NCBI GenBank assembly: GCA_013396915.1
Contig: VWZL01001367.1
Location: 372,001-436,000 of the forward strand
Length of the DNA stretch: 64,000 nucleotides
From: Stercorarius parasiticus
Taxonomy: Eukaryota > Chordata > Aves > Charadriiformes > Stercorariidae
Direction of reading: 5' to 3'
Shown: positions 26,161-40,200 of the stretch, piece after piece
Position numbering within the stretch: position 1 is the stretch's first letter
Layout: each line of letters starts with the position of its first letter
The notes under the pieces: generated by a model
The model's input: only the letters and a program-made list of their open reading frames with translations
Databases searched by the model: none
Told to the model about the DNA's origin: nothing
Position numbers and translations under genes: made by a program

Positions 26161-27259
26161 GTAGAAAACAAACAACACCCAAAGCAATGGTGATCTCTTG
26201 TAAGCCTTTGCATTTACGGTACACCAAATGGTAAACTAACTTAGTTCCCAATGGTGAATGTTGAGGAAACCTTTCAATAGAAAATAAGCTGGGTATTTTC
26301 TTTATACTGTGCTGGAGCAAGAGTGGAATGAGACTGTTAACTACTGTCCTGTACCTACCTTCTTCAAGCAATACGAAGCCTATAATGGTGTGATTTGGAA
26401 GAGCTACATTTCATACGTATTGTAATTCAAACTAAGCAGAACTTTGTGTATATCAACATGCTGTTCAAGCATTGTTTGTTTTGTGACATACAACATACGG
26501 AGGCGTTTAAGGGAAGTAGACTGGAACAGAAGGAAGATCAATGAAGAGATAATTAATTTGCAGTGTAAGTATGAGAAAAATCCCTTGACATATTTCACCC
26601 AGATGGTCTATAAGTATCCATTATTGGCAATGATATCCCTTAAAGAACATTTTAGGAACAGTAGTTAAATGGTTTTACAGAGAAAGTTTAAGACTTTACG
26701 AATTCTTGTTGTAAACTTTAGTATGGTCCTCTAGTTGACCATTAACTTCTGTCATTTCAACACTAAGAAAGTTTTGGGGCTGATGTTAGATCCTGAACAG
26801 TTAACACTTGCAAAACCAATGAAGAGTAACTTATATTTTTCTCATTTAATTAGTTGTACTTGTCCATATCTGGTAGAATTCTGCACACAAACATCAGATT
26901 GTTGTAATCATAGAACATACTGGTAGTGTGAAAGCTCACAATTTAAGGGAATGACTCCAGGCAATATGAATTTGCTGATGATATCTTTTATCTTCTGTAA
27001 GTCCCAATAAAATCACCAGCTTTGAAGCTGAATTTGTTTTGCTCCAGGTTTTCAGTTTTAAGAAAGTTATTTGTAGCTGATTTGTTATGCAATGTATGAA
27101 GATGCCATCTCAGAGCATGTTATGGCCCATAAGCAGCAGCCACTGAGAAGAGATTAAAGGAGCTAAGCAAGTAAGTTGATAAACTGATGAAATAGTTGTC
27201 TCAGTCTAAATTAATCTCTGATTTTATATGTGCATAATAAGTTTGTACGTTTGTTCATA

Positions 27260-27391
27260 CTTTTTCCTCTTCCTTCTTTTTCTTTTTTCTTTCTCTTTTT
27301 CTTTTTCATTTTCTTTTTTGTTTTCTTTCTCTTTCTCTTTTTCGTTTTCTTTTTCATTTTTTTTCTTTCTCTTTCCCTTTCTCTTTTTCTT
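27260..27391. repeat. Long polypyrimidine tract (TTTTC-rich)
   Basis: About 130 bases, almost only T and C on the + strand with only three or so purines. Open frames across it are low-complexity artefacts. Confidence 0.9.
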
Positions 27392-27525
27392 ATTTATTCC
27401 TCATCATATTTCTGTCTCTACATGTAGCTTTCAGCATAATAGTGATCAGAATTTAATGGAAGTGATGCACAATAAAGCAAAGTGAATGGCTACTTGTATG
27501 TGCAACTGCTCGTGAATACTTAAGT

Positions 27526-27539
27526 TATATATATATATA
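27526..27539. repeat. (TA)7 microsatellite
   Basis: Uninterrupted TA run. Confidence 0.9.
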
Positions 27540-29383
27540 GACATATTTAAGCAGTAAACACTTTCACAGTCACCCAATGAGAAAACAGAAATGATGGGTC
27601 TGATACATCACAAGATGGTTTGTCCTTTTAGTGGTTTTAATCCACAGAGTTAAAATTATGTATTTGTCAGATAAGGTGAAATAAACAGTGATACTAGAAA
27701 AATCTTGAACTTCTAGTTGATTGTCTATGAGTGGACCAAACTGTTAAGTTTACCGAATTATTCATGGCAATGTATTTTCTCAACTCAATGCAACATCAAA
27801 AATGGAAACTTTTGTTCAGCTCTGCATGCCTCTCTGTCAGTTTATTATTTCCCTGAATCACTGTTATTTTTCAAACAGAAGAAAGAGTTCTGTAAAGGGA
27901 AGCTAGCAGTCTATTGTCTTTTTTATAGAGACTGTGAAAACTTTATTCAAGTTATCATTTTGTTTTAAAGGGAAACAAATGAAAAACTCACCACATAACA
28001 CTAACTTTGTAATTGCTGATTGTGTGTTTGGTTCCTTTATCTGCAATCTGTGTTTTTAACAGTCTTGGTCTATTAGACTCACTGCACAATGTATTCTGAA
28101 CAGCATACAGATATTTCCTTAGCAAATGGTTTCATGCCATGGCAATTTTCACTTTGCCTTAATGTTAAATCAGAATGGTGGTATGAAAGAATGCTACTAG
28201 AAAAAATGCTACTAAATATGTTGCCTTTCAAATGACATTTAATACAAAGGTCTTGGTCATAAATATTCCAGTGACACTGTTTGAGATGATAGTGGTGAAT
28301 TATCTCCAGTTACTAGAGTGAAAGTGAAAGTGCTTGGGTTTTCATCCAGTTGCCACACTAAGTGCTCCGGGATCAATACCCAGAGCATTTAGTGTACGAT
28401 TAAGAAAGTGACTTACACCCTGTAGGAGAGCAGTAAAACGTGAGAGATTCTGTGGCGCTTGTGAGTTGAAAATAGAAATACCAAGCATTTGTCAGAGAAT
28501 GAAATTCCATTGTCTTCCTTGGTCTTAAACTCAGAATTAGATTACATTGTCCAGGCACCAAGACTGAGAACTAACCAGCTCAATTAACTGCATTATACTT
28601 CCTGATTCCTAGGATTATTTTTTTTCTTCTTCCTCCCCTCCCCCCCGGAAAAGGGTGATGTCATGATAAATATATACCACTACCATCATATTTTATTTTT
28701 CATTTCAGTTGTGAAGAAAGCCTTTGGAAGCTTAGCAATTTCTGTGTGTTTGTAGTTGACAAATGGTAATAACTGTGGATGCTAATTTCTGCAATGTTCT
28801 GAATACTCTGTGGAGCATGAAGTCAGTTGGAAGACCCTTAAAGAAAGTTAACCTTTAGAATTTGGGCAAGATGGCTACAGGGAACTCATTATGTTTACAA
28901 TATTGAACATTCAGATATTGGCCTAATTTACATTAGTATATTTACATTGGTATTATTCCTGAGCCGTTCCCTTATAATGTGTGTGGGAAGTAGCCATGAA
29001 AATTTTGATTCGTTATCTTGCAGGACCTCGTGGTATATTTTAAGTATTGGAAATCATCTGTATTTAAAATGAACTGTTTGTTACAACATTATTGTCCAAA
29101 GTCTTCTGCCTTTATGATTTTTCTAAGCATATCTAGGTCTTGGGAATTGTCAAGACTAAGCTCAAATAATTGCTGCCTGAGCTCATAGGAGAAAAACATT
29201 CGCTTGCAAGACAGCCATTGACTGAATTTGGGTCATTAGCTACTAATCAAGTTGAATGTCGCCAGTCATAATGTTAAGTAACACCAAAAAGAAGAAGCAA
29301 AGAACATTGAACCGGGCAGATTAACACCAGTGCAAAAAGGGTAATTTTGGCTTTTCCTTTTTTCCCCCCAGGTGTTTTCTTCT

Positions 29384-29430
29384 TGTTTTTGTTTTTGTTT
29401 TTGCTTTTGTTTTTGTTTTGTTTTGTTTTT
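29384..29430. repeat. (GTTTTT)n simple repeat
   Basis: Tandem GTTTTT/GTTTT units, with one CTTTT variant. Confidence 0.9.
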
Positions 29431-31942
29431 CCTGTGCCACCCTCTTGTATAGCCTCAGTTAGCAAGAAAAGTGAAATAAACAAGCATTTGTTAAGAAGTC
29501 ATGGGGTCACAGCCCACTGTTAAAAGCACAACAAATGTACCAGCAGCCTTGGCCTGTAAACCTACTAATGCTTCCCACAAAGCAATACAATTGGAAGCAC
29601 AGCATTTTCCTAAATGGAATTTTCTTGGAAATGATGGTAGCTTCACAAACACATATCCACATCTCTCTACCGACATCTGAATATCTCAACATTTGTCTTT
29701 TACTCTCCTGCTTTTCAGCATTTGTGACCACCATTTTGATTGTATTTAAGCATATATAATTTGCATGGTCTGGTAGAAAACGGCAGGACAATATCTTACT
29801 GTGAAGCTGCAGAGGGATCAATAACACATCAGAACCTTCCTGTTGAAATAGACCCTAGGGTGGCTAAACTGGCACAGAGTGAACGTGGATTTCCATGAAC
29901 TAATCTCACTGCAACTCAAACAAGTTCCTCTGAACAGAGGACACTTAATGGAGTTTAGCAGTAACAGAGGCAATAAAGGCTAATGACATATAAGGAAAAA
30001 AACCCTAGCTTTCTTGATCTGGGTTCTGTGCACATTTCATCTACCCTTTACTAGACAGTGCAGTCAGCGACAGACAGCTGATTTGCACAGTGATGACAGT
30101 GAGAGGAGAGAGTAGCCAGTGGTGGACAGACAGCATGGCAGAACACTTAGATAGATGCTAAGCTAGAATGAGTACCAATGTTGACAAACATGACACTGAC
30201 TAGATGAACAAATGATAGATAACAAGATAGAACACAGACAAAAACTAGGCAAACTCCTTCTGGATGACTTGTCTAGAGCACCAAACCCTGTATCCATGGG
30301 TAGGAATTACATACGATTGAAACAATGAAAAGACAGGACTAAAGCAAATGGATTAGCAAGCATCGTGTTTATGTAGTGCAGATAGGACTTTCATGCTTTA
30401 ACTGGGAAAATAAATTATATCTTACAACAGCTGTGATGATAGAACCTTATGATGCTGGGATCTGTAGCAAATTGTCTATTTACTCTACAAAAATTAAAGT
30501 AATGACCTTGTGCTGACAAATAGACTGCCACATTTTGCACTATTGTATACTATGTAAGAGGAATGGGGTTAAAACCTCTTGATAGGAGACCTCAGATGAT
30601 ACAAGACAAAAGGAAGTGTGGCAGAAAAATTTGAGCACTGGATTTGGATCTAGTTTTCTACTTCTCTTTGGAATCCATTTCAGTATCTGCTTCCACAGAT
30701 TTTTTTTAAATTATCTATCTTTTACATATAATAGCTACCACATTCATTGACAGCCTCGATATCATAAATTAAGTTATGGTCTCTAGATAAGTACTCTGGT
30801 GCTTGCCAAGGGAAGTGAAAGTGGCAGTTCTGCATAAGAAGTCCCTATATATGCAAAACCAGAAGTCAAAATAGCTGCTGTAAAAATCACTTTCCTGATT
30901 TTCTACAAATGCCTTCTACCCCTCTTCATGAGGAAAGCCATGTATTGTCTTTGCTGGTATCCCCTTGTGGCACTCTGTGAGTATCATAAACTCATTGTAC
31001 AACCAGTCAAGTCATTTTCTCACCTCACATGAGACTGGAGAAAGTTTGTCTCAACAAGTCTGCAGCTTATTTACAAAGCTGACAAACTGGAGAAGTGATG
31101 AAACTTCACTGTGGAGGGCTGTCTTTTTCTGAAAGAAGAGAACATCATGTAATCCAGCCCTGAATTACTACTACTGTCTTCCCATTTGTCACGGATGCAA
31201 TACAATTGCTCTTTCCATGTCTGCTGACTTTGGGAAAATATTATTCTTCTAGTGTCACAGGTGGCTTTCTGTTCATTCGATCTTCACACTCAAATGCCAT
31301 GTTCTGTTTATCCCACACTTAGAGATCAAAAGGTTGGATAAGACCATTGGGGTCATTTCAGTTGCACTATAATTACCGGATGATCCTCTCCACTTATCTC
31401 TTAAGTGTTTTATCTATCTGGTCTACTTTGAACATAGCTTTGTTTATGCATCAGTGACTTCTTTTGAAAAGCTACTCAACTGCCTAATAGACTTTATGGG
31501 CAGATTTCTTTTTATCAGTAAGCTAAAATTTACATTTTCATATTATAGTTCATGACTCTTTGATCACCTTAAATAATGCCTTGTCTTTCCCCTGACAATA
31601 TTTCCTATCAGTAGCCAAGAAACTAAGTGTATGCTGAATGTCAGTGTAGTGTAGATTATTTAGAATTAAATCCACTGTCACCAAATGAAAGCTACTCTCC
31701 TTTTACCCTTCCTCATTTTTATCTAGGTGGACACAAAAATTTAGCAATAGAATTTTTCTAATCCTGCATGATTCAGTAGATTTTTGGCCTCACATGATCT
31801 GATACTTATACACTTATAAACTTTGTTAGCTAACCTGTAATCATTGCAGGTATAGCCTTCTTTCAATGTAACCTTCTACCCTAAAAACAAGTGGTCTGAC
31901 TAATGTAAAATCAAATAGCATATAAGCATATGTCTCTGTGTC

Positions 31943-31976
31943 TATATATATATATATCGGGGGATGTGTGTGTGTA
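31943..31976. repeat. Compound (TA)n-(GT)n microsatellite
   Basis: A TA run is followed, after CGGGGGA, by TGTGTGTGTGTATG. Confidence 0.85.
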
Positions 31977-33160
31977 TGGATATAGACACTTAGCTGGAAA
32001 TTATATGAAATATTTACAGATCCCATCATGTTGGATTTCTGCCATAACTGTTTAGGGATCTGAATTAGCAAATAAAGTTTTATTTCTGGGATAATCAATG
32101 GTCCAGTCTCATACTTCTTGTGCAACCAGAATTTTCATTAAGATCAAGTAGACATCAGCACGAAAAAAAAAAAGCACTGAGACCAGAATGATCACATACA
32201 GTAATCTTTCTGGTTTATGCATATTTCCCTTTAAAATGTTTGAAAAAATGAGTCTTATTTTTATATTGAGTTCTAATCTCAACTTTTAAAATGCTTGTAT
32301 GATTTTGCAGTGAGATGGAATTTTAATTCACCCTTATCCTAACCAATGAGTGAATAAGTGGATTTTTTTTTACTGAAGTCCAATACCCTTTACATGGTAA
32401 AATACCCTCAGTCTGAACTCTCCCTAGTCCCTCTTCTATTCCTCAAAAATTACAGAAATGGCAGTTCTTTTTCAAACTTGTATTTATTGGGTCCTTTAAG
32501 CAAAACAAATTTCTGCCTATCTCCCTTCACTATTTTTGTAGGTATACACTGTTTCTACATGGCTACTTGAAATATTTACTGTGAGGGGAAGTGACTGCAG
32601 ATTTGTAAGAAGGAAAAGAGAATAGAAAGATGATTTTTCTCATTTTCTGTACACTCTGATGGGGGACACTTAAGGAGCTGATGATGAAGCTATGGTATCA
32701 TGAGATGAGTCAGGGGTCATGGGCTATGCTGCAAGATGCTTTTGAGCTCAGGGATCACAGCAGGAGACAGCACGACTGCTGTAGCGCTAAGCAGTACCAT
32801 GGCTCATCATGGTGTGCAGCTTGGAGCCAGGGAGTTGCTTTGCAAGTACTTACAATGCCGATACTGCGGTTGGGTAATAGCACATGGAGCCCATGTGGAA
32901 GAGTCTCATAAAGAAAGCACGAGAGCTGACAGGTCTGTTTGGTGTGTGAGTACTAGGCAGTCACATACGGAATGAAATAATTACTTTAATTACAGTAATA
33001 CTTGTCCTAAACTGAGTTCAGTTTAAGGCTCAGAGTGGACTAAGGCCACTTCTGTTTATCCTTGTATTTATGTCTCATCCCTTCCTTCTTCTCCTAATAC
33101 ATAAATATCTGAAAAATATGAACAAATTTATCATCACGGCAACTTTTGTTGGGAAAGGAT

Positions 33161-33260
33161 TTGTGTTACAGAAGGGTAACTGAGGCATAAACAGCCTGGA
33201 CCTGCCTGGTCTTCAGCCTGCCAAATTAAAGACTTGGTCAGGACAGAGTCAGGAAGGAAT
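33161..33260 (-). repeat. MIR-like SINE trace
   Basis: GTTACAGAAGGGTAACTGAGG resembles the reverse complement of the MIR 3' part (TTACAGATGAGGAAACTGAGG in consensus form). ACTTGGTCAGGACAGAG follows about 40 bases later. Weak; old element. Confidence 0.35.
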
Positions 33261-33715
33261 AGGGCAATGTCATGAAAACCTTAGAACAGCTTACTAACAG
33301 CTCACAGAAAATTATTTCCTATTACAGGATTCATGGGTGTTTCTGTAGGAAAGTCCCATGTTCCTGAATGTGAAACTGGGAAGCCACACATCTCTTCTCA
33401 AGAGGGAACGTGGCCAAAAATTATTTCCAAGGGAAGCCCCATGTGAAACCAGAATCCTGGCATTCCTCTTAAAGGAAACAGCTCTTTAGCTCATTTAGTC
33501 ACACAATCAGTCTTACTTTTGCTTAGTCTCGCTCTCTGTCACTGAACTTTGGACAGTCAGTGGCACAGTTTCAACAAAAGACAAAAGACACCTTTCCTGC
33601 CTCTCCCAAATAATCTGCAACCTACTAGTGCAACGTCTTAAAATATAGGAGCAGAGCACTGACACCCGTCCAAGTCTGAAATAAGCCTTAGACAGGGCTA
33701 AACCCCCCACACCAC

Positions 33716-33740
33716 AACACATACACACACACACACAAAC
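33716..33740. repeat. (CA)n microsatellite
   Basis: Short ACACAC run with one T interruption. Confidence 0.9.
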
Positions 33741-36589
33741 TTCCTTGATGGGTCCTCGACTCACTCATCTCATGTACCAAAGGCACATAGCAACTCTGCT
33801 GGTATATCCTGCATTCAGAAGAGGACCTCAGATTGAATAAATCTAAGCTCAACATGGAGGACAGGAACACAAACACGTCTGTTCAGAGTCCTTCTTGGTG
33901 GGGCACTTAAAACAGAAAGTCTGAGTCATGCCTAGACTGTATACCTGAGAGGAAACAATGTTAGAGGCCTGATTCACATCTTCCCTTTTGAAAACTGTTA
34001 AGAATTAGGAGCATAAAATAATGTTAACACATTGTATTAATTTTCCTTTCTTATGCTGAACCCACTGCTGTCATGGAATATCTGGAAGAGAAGATATTTG
34101 ATAGAATGGTTTTCAACTGTGTGGGTACCCTGTTTTAAAATGGAATGATAAATAACTCAAAATATTTTATATTCTCAATGGCAAGGTATTAGCCGTATCC
34201 ATTTCAACAAAATGTTCTTTATTTTTAGGGAATAAATGTTCAGTAAGTTGATCACAGTGATGGATAAAGCTGCAATCTAAATGCCAAAGACAGCAATAAA
34301 AAATAAACATCAACTCAACCTCAGGAAGTTAATCTTATGAGAATGAGAGTTTTTTTGTCACAATCATCTATTCTAATGACTTCTTATTGCTTTTTGACTA
34401 CTTGATTATATATATGCCCTGTGTTCTTGTTCCCATGTGCTTAACAATGCTTCAAGACACCGTGCCTTTTTATGCTTTACCTGTTGTGCAATGAACTGTA
34501 TATTTTCAAACCAGATTTAGAGTAGATCTAATGAAAAAAATTAAAGGAAATCTACAGCTCAATTCTTCTGTTATTGAAAATCCATCTTCTGATTGAAAAT
34601 AAAGATATTTTATTGGCATTTTCACCCATCAGAAAATGGATAATTAATAAATCTATTATTTTACAATTATGTTTCATAAATGAGCTAGGTGAAGAATTTT
34701 GTCCCCAAGCAATTCCTATGAAACAATACTCATTTAGTTTATATGTGAGCAAAGTGACCACTAATTAATATTTGCAAACTCATGATAATACTGTTCAGCT
34801 GTCCAAAAAACATTTGTGCTGCTACTAATTAAAATTACTTTGGAGTTTTAGGAACTTACTGCTATAGAGCACCTTGGCAAAACCTCTTCAGTCTATGGTT
34901 CCATGCATTTTTCTATCATTATTGAAAAATAATAGTCATTCTGCTCTCAAAAAAAAAGCCATAAAAAAAAAAATTCCTTGTGTCATCTCATTATAAAACT
35001 ATTTTGTTCACAACTATGTTTAATTATTGCTATAATGACAGTGATTACATGAAATTAAATCTGCATGGGATTTCCAAGCTACAGTATCTCAAACGTGAAC
35101 GGAATTTTCTCAGTGCTGCAGTATATAAAAAGAGAAAAAAAGATACTCTTTACATTCATGACATCTTTTGCTTGTTTTTAGCTTGGAGCCGTAACACACA
35201 ACTCCACAAATGCTTGTATCGGCAAAACTGATGGATTCCTAAACTTTTAACATGTGGGAATGAACAAATTTTCTAAAACAAGTATCTAGAGATTCTAGAG
35301 AAGCCATCCGTGTTGCCATTGAGGTCATGGTCACAATTTTACTGTATTAAAACATGCTATTATTTACTTTTGAAACAATATGCACTAAACCAGAGATACA
35401 GAGAGTACAAAACCACAGTTCTGCTGCTCTCTAATTTTGAAAGTATTTAAATTGTTCAAAATGAATATATTCTTACCCTAGCTACTGATGTGTATATATT
35501 GCATATACACACATATACAAAAAGGCAGTGTTGTACCTATATTTATAATATAGATGGCATCAATCTGTATGTTCAGGAGACACTGCATTTATATGGAATG
35601 TAACAGAATTGTAAGCTTTGCTGAGTATCTCACTGAATTGAAATAAATAGCTTAGGCTCTTCAAATTCCATTTTTATGCTCAACAAACTGTCACCAAGGA
35701 AGTAGTTTTGCATGGTTTATGACAGCTTCAAGAGATTTGCAGTTGTGCCCTGAATGCATTCAATTATACTTAATATCAACCTTCAAAATTACTTTTTACC
35801 ATTACCTGGACAACTTTAGTGCAGAAGAAAGTGCTTTGTTCAGATATAGTATGCTAGTATCATCTATTTGAACATCCGATATATTCAAACAAGGCATTCC
35901 ATATGGAGAAAAAATTGCATCAAATAATATATATTAAATATCATAGGCCTTTTTTCCCCAGTATTATCCTGCTGAGCAGTCAGCTGCAGTGACTCGGCAA
36001 GAGGCTGAGGAGGACAGGTTGAGCCCTGGGGAAACCCCTGCTGCTGTGACAGAGCTTGGGCCCCAGGGAGTGCCCATGGGCCTCGGGCCTCATACACCAG
36101 GACTTTCCTCTTCTTTGTCACTTGGCCATGGCTCCAGTCTCTGGAAAAATGTAAGAGAAAAACAGGGTATTAAAACACTACCTGAAAAAAGCATCTGGGA
36201 TTTCTGCCTCCCCCTGCTTTGGATGAGGTGGATGGTCTCTCATCATCTGCCTCTCCACCATGGACTCGGGTCGGAGACAGCTCCACCGGTGCTGTGCATT
36301 GGGCCTTACCAGATCAACCTCATGTGAGTAACAGCCCCTGCAACAGTTGCTGATGGCAGTCAGTCAGCCTCTGTGTTAAGCACTCATGCTTATTCTGTGT
36401 TTGAAAATGTGGAAGGCCTGAAACTCTTCAAAGCTAAATACTGGATCTGCTATCTCTGAAGTCAGTCAGTACTGTGTCCGCAAACCTAAAAATTAAACCA
36501 TGGATGTTGTTATCATGGACAGGAAAGCAATGCTTTAGAGTGTGTATTTGAGGGTATATTACTTAAAGGGACTCTATTGAGTGTCTGCG

Positions 36590-37235
36590 GTGAAGTGCTG
36601 TCAGCGGGGGGCTGCAGGGGGGGGCCTCTGTGAGGCGAGGCCAGAGGTTGGCCTGTAGTGGGCACAGCTGGTTCCAGCCGGTTCCAGCCGGTTCCAGCCT
36701 GCTCCACTGCAAGGTACAGCTGAGCCCATCCTTCAAAACAGGTGGCGACTCTGTGAAAGCACAATTTAAAAAGGACCAAAATGCTTTACAGGCAGAGGAG
36801 TGAGTAAAAAAGTGTGAGGAACAGCCCTGCAGCTGCCCAGGTCAGAGATAAAGAAGGAAGGGGAAGAGGAGGTGCTCCAGGTGTCGGAGCAGAGATTCCT
36901 CTGCAGCCTGTGGAGATGGCCATAGCGGAGCAGATGTCCACATTGCAGCCTGGGGAGGACTTCATGCTGGAGCTGGTGGAGATGCCCTGAAGCTCTCTCC
37001 TTGTCTGAGACGTGTCCCAGCCGTGCCCCTGGCCAGCCCCGCACCTCCATGAGCCTCACCCCAACCGTCCGGCTCAGCTGCCTGCCTTGGCGCCTCACCA
37101 AGGGCCTGCCTGTCCACACTGGGCTGCGGTGGTGGCTGCGCCAGCTTCCCCGCCTGCCTCCTGCAGGTCCTGTGGGATGGGCCCCACGTGGCCTTGCCGT
37201 GCGGTCCTGCGGGTGGACCTGGTGAATGTGCTGTG
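36590..37235 (+). mobile_element. Degraded relative of the intron 1 LTR within a GC-rich island
   Basis: 36600-36650 resembles the start of the LTR at 17574 (GGGGGGCTGCAGGGG...GGCCTCTGTGAG), and 36850-36985 matches its middle (GAGGAGGTGCTCCAGG, GAGCAGAGATTCCTCTGCAG). The remainder to 37235 is GC-rich and does not match. A 10-bp unit (GGTTCCAGCC) is repeated three times at 36670-36699. No viral gene is visible. Confidence 0.6.
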
Positions 37236-40200
37236 GTGAGGACTATTTTGAAAGAGACATGGCAAAAGCATACGAGAGAAAAGAAATTTGCTTTCATCAC
37301 AAGTAAATATCACACTTTAGTCTGTTATCTCTACTAATCTACAGCCTAAGTTTGCATCTAGTAAAGCATGCCTAGATTTTTTTAAAATCATCTCTACTCC
37401 TCAAATGCAATGCTATGAGTGTTCAATTAAAAATATTTCAAAAAGATCTCGTGTAACTCAGAGATAAGGCCTGATTGCTAGGTGTTTCTTGGAACACAAC
37501 ATGATGTGTCAGTAAGGCTAATCTAACAAAAAAATTTGAAAAGACTGTCTACAAAAGAGCAATCTTACACTGACATGCTGATGTGCCTAATTAAAGAAGC
37601 TAGATCATGATCATCAGGATAATGTAAGTACTAATAACGCAATAGTTTAGCTTAATCTAAATTGTACTGTTCTGGAAAATAACCACTAATTGGTATGGAG
37701 AGAGACTGATGAAGTCATGTAATTTTTACTGATAGTACTATACTTAGCACACAGAACAGAGTTCACTCCAATGCGAGACAAAACAGTTCTAGTGAATTGC
37801 AAATAAGCACATAGCATAAATGCTGCTTTTTTGCTAAGTGCTATGATCAACAATGTACTGTTATCTGCAGCCTCAATTAGACAAGACTTCGGGTTTTGAC
37901 AACAGCAACAAAACATTGTAAGTGTTGGCAGCAGTCTGGAGGCCCAGGTTCAGCTGGCCTGGGCTGCAGTAACGTGTGGAGTTTCCTGATAGTGCATCTC
38001 CTCAGGCAGCCAGAGCCAGGGGGATCATTCCCAACGAGAAACTAACACTTCACTGAAGTCTTTACGATCCTGCAAAGCTTCCGCCTTGTTAAAACTAGCA
38101 CAATAAAATTCTGCAAGGCCAGTGGTGGTTGTGCAAGCAATATAAAAGCCCATTAAGTAACTCAAATGATATGATAATACCCTCATCCCTAAACAAGAAA
38201 AAAGCAAAAAATGAAATGTACTATTTAGTAGTTTGAGCAATTATATTAAAAATCAGAACATTACAAAACTCAGTTTCTCATATTAAACACTAATTCGGCA
38301 ATTTGTTGTATTATTGTATTATATTTTATATGTATGCAGTGATAGAATCTATCTGTGTTATTAAATATGTACCCTGAAATATAAAGAGAACACAAGTTCA
38401 ACAGCTTAATTGCAGACTTTAGCATCACCTTGAGGAAAAATGATATATTTTAAGTGTCACTGGCTTTTATAAGTGTCTGAAGTCTGTATTACAATTATAC
38501 AGAGTGACTCTCTTAAGCAGTACACCCAATTTCATGCCTTTTAGTTATTGATAGAGTCTAAACATTTTAATTGTCATTCTGTTTACTACAACTCCAGCTG
38601 CTAATTTTGACTCATTTAGCACGTACCTGCTTCAGGTCACCATCTTACCTACAGATGGATACCATTAAAATTTTGTTTGTGTTAAGCGAGAACAAGGTGC
38701 ACAAGACAGGTGATCTTTTGATTTAGCTTTTAGAACAAGATCTTTGCTGATGACAGAGCAGATGGTCAACTTTGTTGAAATGGAGAATTAAAATAACTAG
38801 ATAGATTTTAGCAGATGTTCACTACATTCATGCATAAATAAACCTAATCCTCATCCTTTATCTCCCCAATCTGGATTCTAGGTGTAAAGGATGTGCAGTC
38901 ATGTGTAGTGCGTTCAGAAACCTGAACCATGATAACTCTTCATTTTCTAGTATCAACTACGGTGAAAGAATGATGTCTTTTGCTTTTTTCCATCAGAAGA
39001 CATAATAATTGTTAAAATCTCAATTTATTTTAATATATTTGCTTTACGTTTTATTACAGAGGGAAAGTTTCTTACCAATCAAAATAGTATTTTCAGAATA
39101 GGCTGCTCATCTTAGAAGTAAAAATAGAAACTATGTAGCACATAGTCCTTTAGCAGTGGCCACTGCTCAAGCACAAAAAATGGATGTCGGTAAGTAGTAT
39201 AACTCAGCCCTGAAACTCATGTGTAAATACAGATCCTGTTGTTTGTGTTTAGCCTAATTCCATTAGAAGGCTACACATTTTGAGACTTTTCAGTCTGAAG
39301 ATGCTACTTCCACAAACTCATCTTTTTAGATTTATCACCAGAAAAGTGAAAACCGAATACTTCAACTTGGACCAGCTTGACCAAAAATCAACATGGTGAC
39401 AGTAAAGTGACTATCAATATGGTGTAGGATTTATAGTACATCCTGAGAAGTCACCACTATACGGCAGCACGTGACATAGATTCCTGGTGCTTGGAGGGAG
39501 ATGGGGAATGTGTGTTTTCTTTTACTAGCAATACAAAATACTCAGAATAGACTTTTAGAGCATAATCTTGTGAAGTGCATAGGTGCCAAGTACACATATC
39601 TCTTCACACATCATACCGTAAAACAAGGATTGTCTACTTTCTGAGGCTATGGGAATTTTTCATGAAAAAATACTGATTCATCAAAAGCAAAACACTTCAC
39701 AGACATGTACAGCTTTTGTAAGGTTTAATATGGAGAAAGTTCATCAGGAATCCTTGGTTAATCAAGAAAACCTCACTGACAATGTAGTGTCCCTGGAATT
39801 TACCTGCAAAACAGGGAATCCAGGGACCTGAAACAGTGTCCTGAAAGAAAAACAGCAAGTTCATGAGTTCATGTAGACCTAACACTGTTTTACATAAGTG
39901 GGATTTTCAGAGGTACCTGCTCAGTACTTGGCAGATTTCTACAGGACCTCAAATCCAGAATATTGAAAACGACTGATTTTATACCAGGTAGAACAATTCC
40001 AAAATGAGTGGGAAAGAGCAAAGCCCCAGGAAAACCATCACTTGTTTACAGGGCCCTGCCTTCAGATATGGGAAGTCCTGGCTCTGGGCGTGATGAGTGG
40101 CACTCTCTTGGGATCACCAGAAGATTTAATTCCAAGAATATAAGTAGTTCTGATAAGAGACTTGTTATTTGCTATAGAAGTTTGAGCAGACAATAAGCAG

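Larger units (their letters stand above)
26165..36585. other. Gene-poor AT-rich DNA
   Basis: No open frame here has a recognised motif, paired splice sites or a neighbour that supports it. Simple repeats and a weak MIR-like trace are listed separately. A frame of 112 codons at 35989-36327 is GC-richer than its surroundings but unrecognised. Confidence 0.45.

Noticed and set aside
27228..27485. Open frames of 85 and 65 codons rich in F, S and L
   Set aside because: They only translate the TTTTC polypyrimidine tract.
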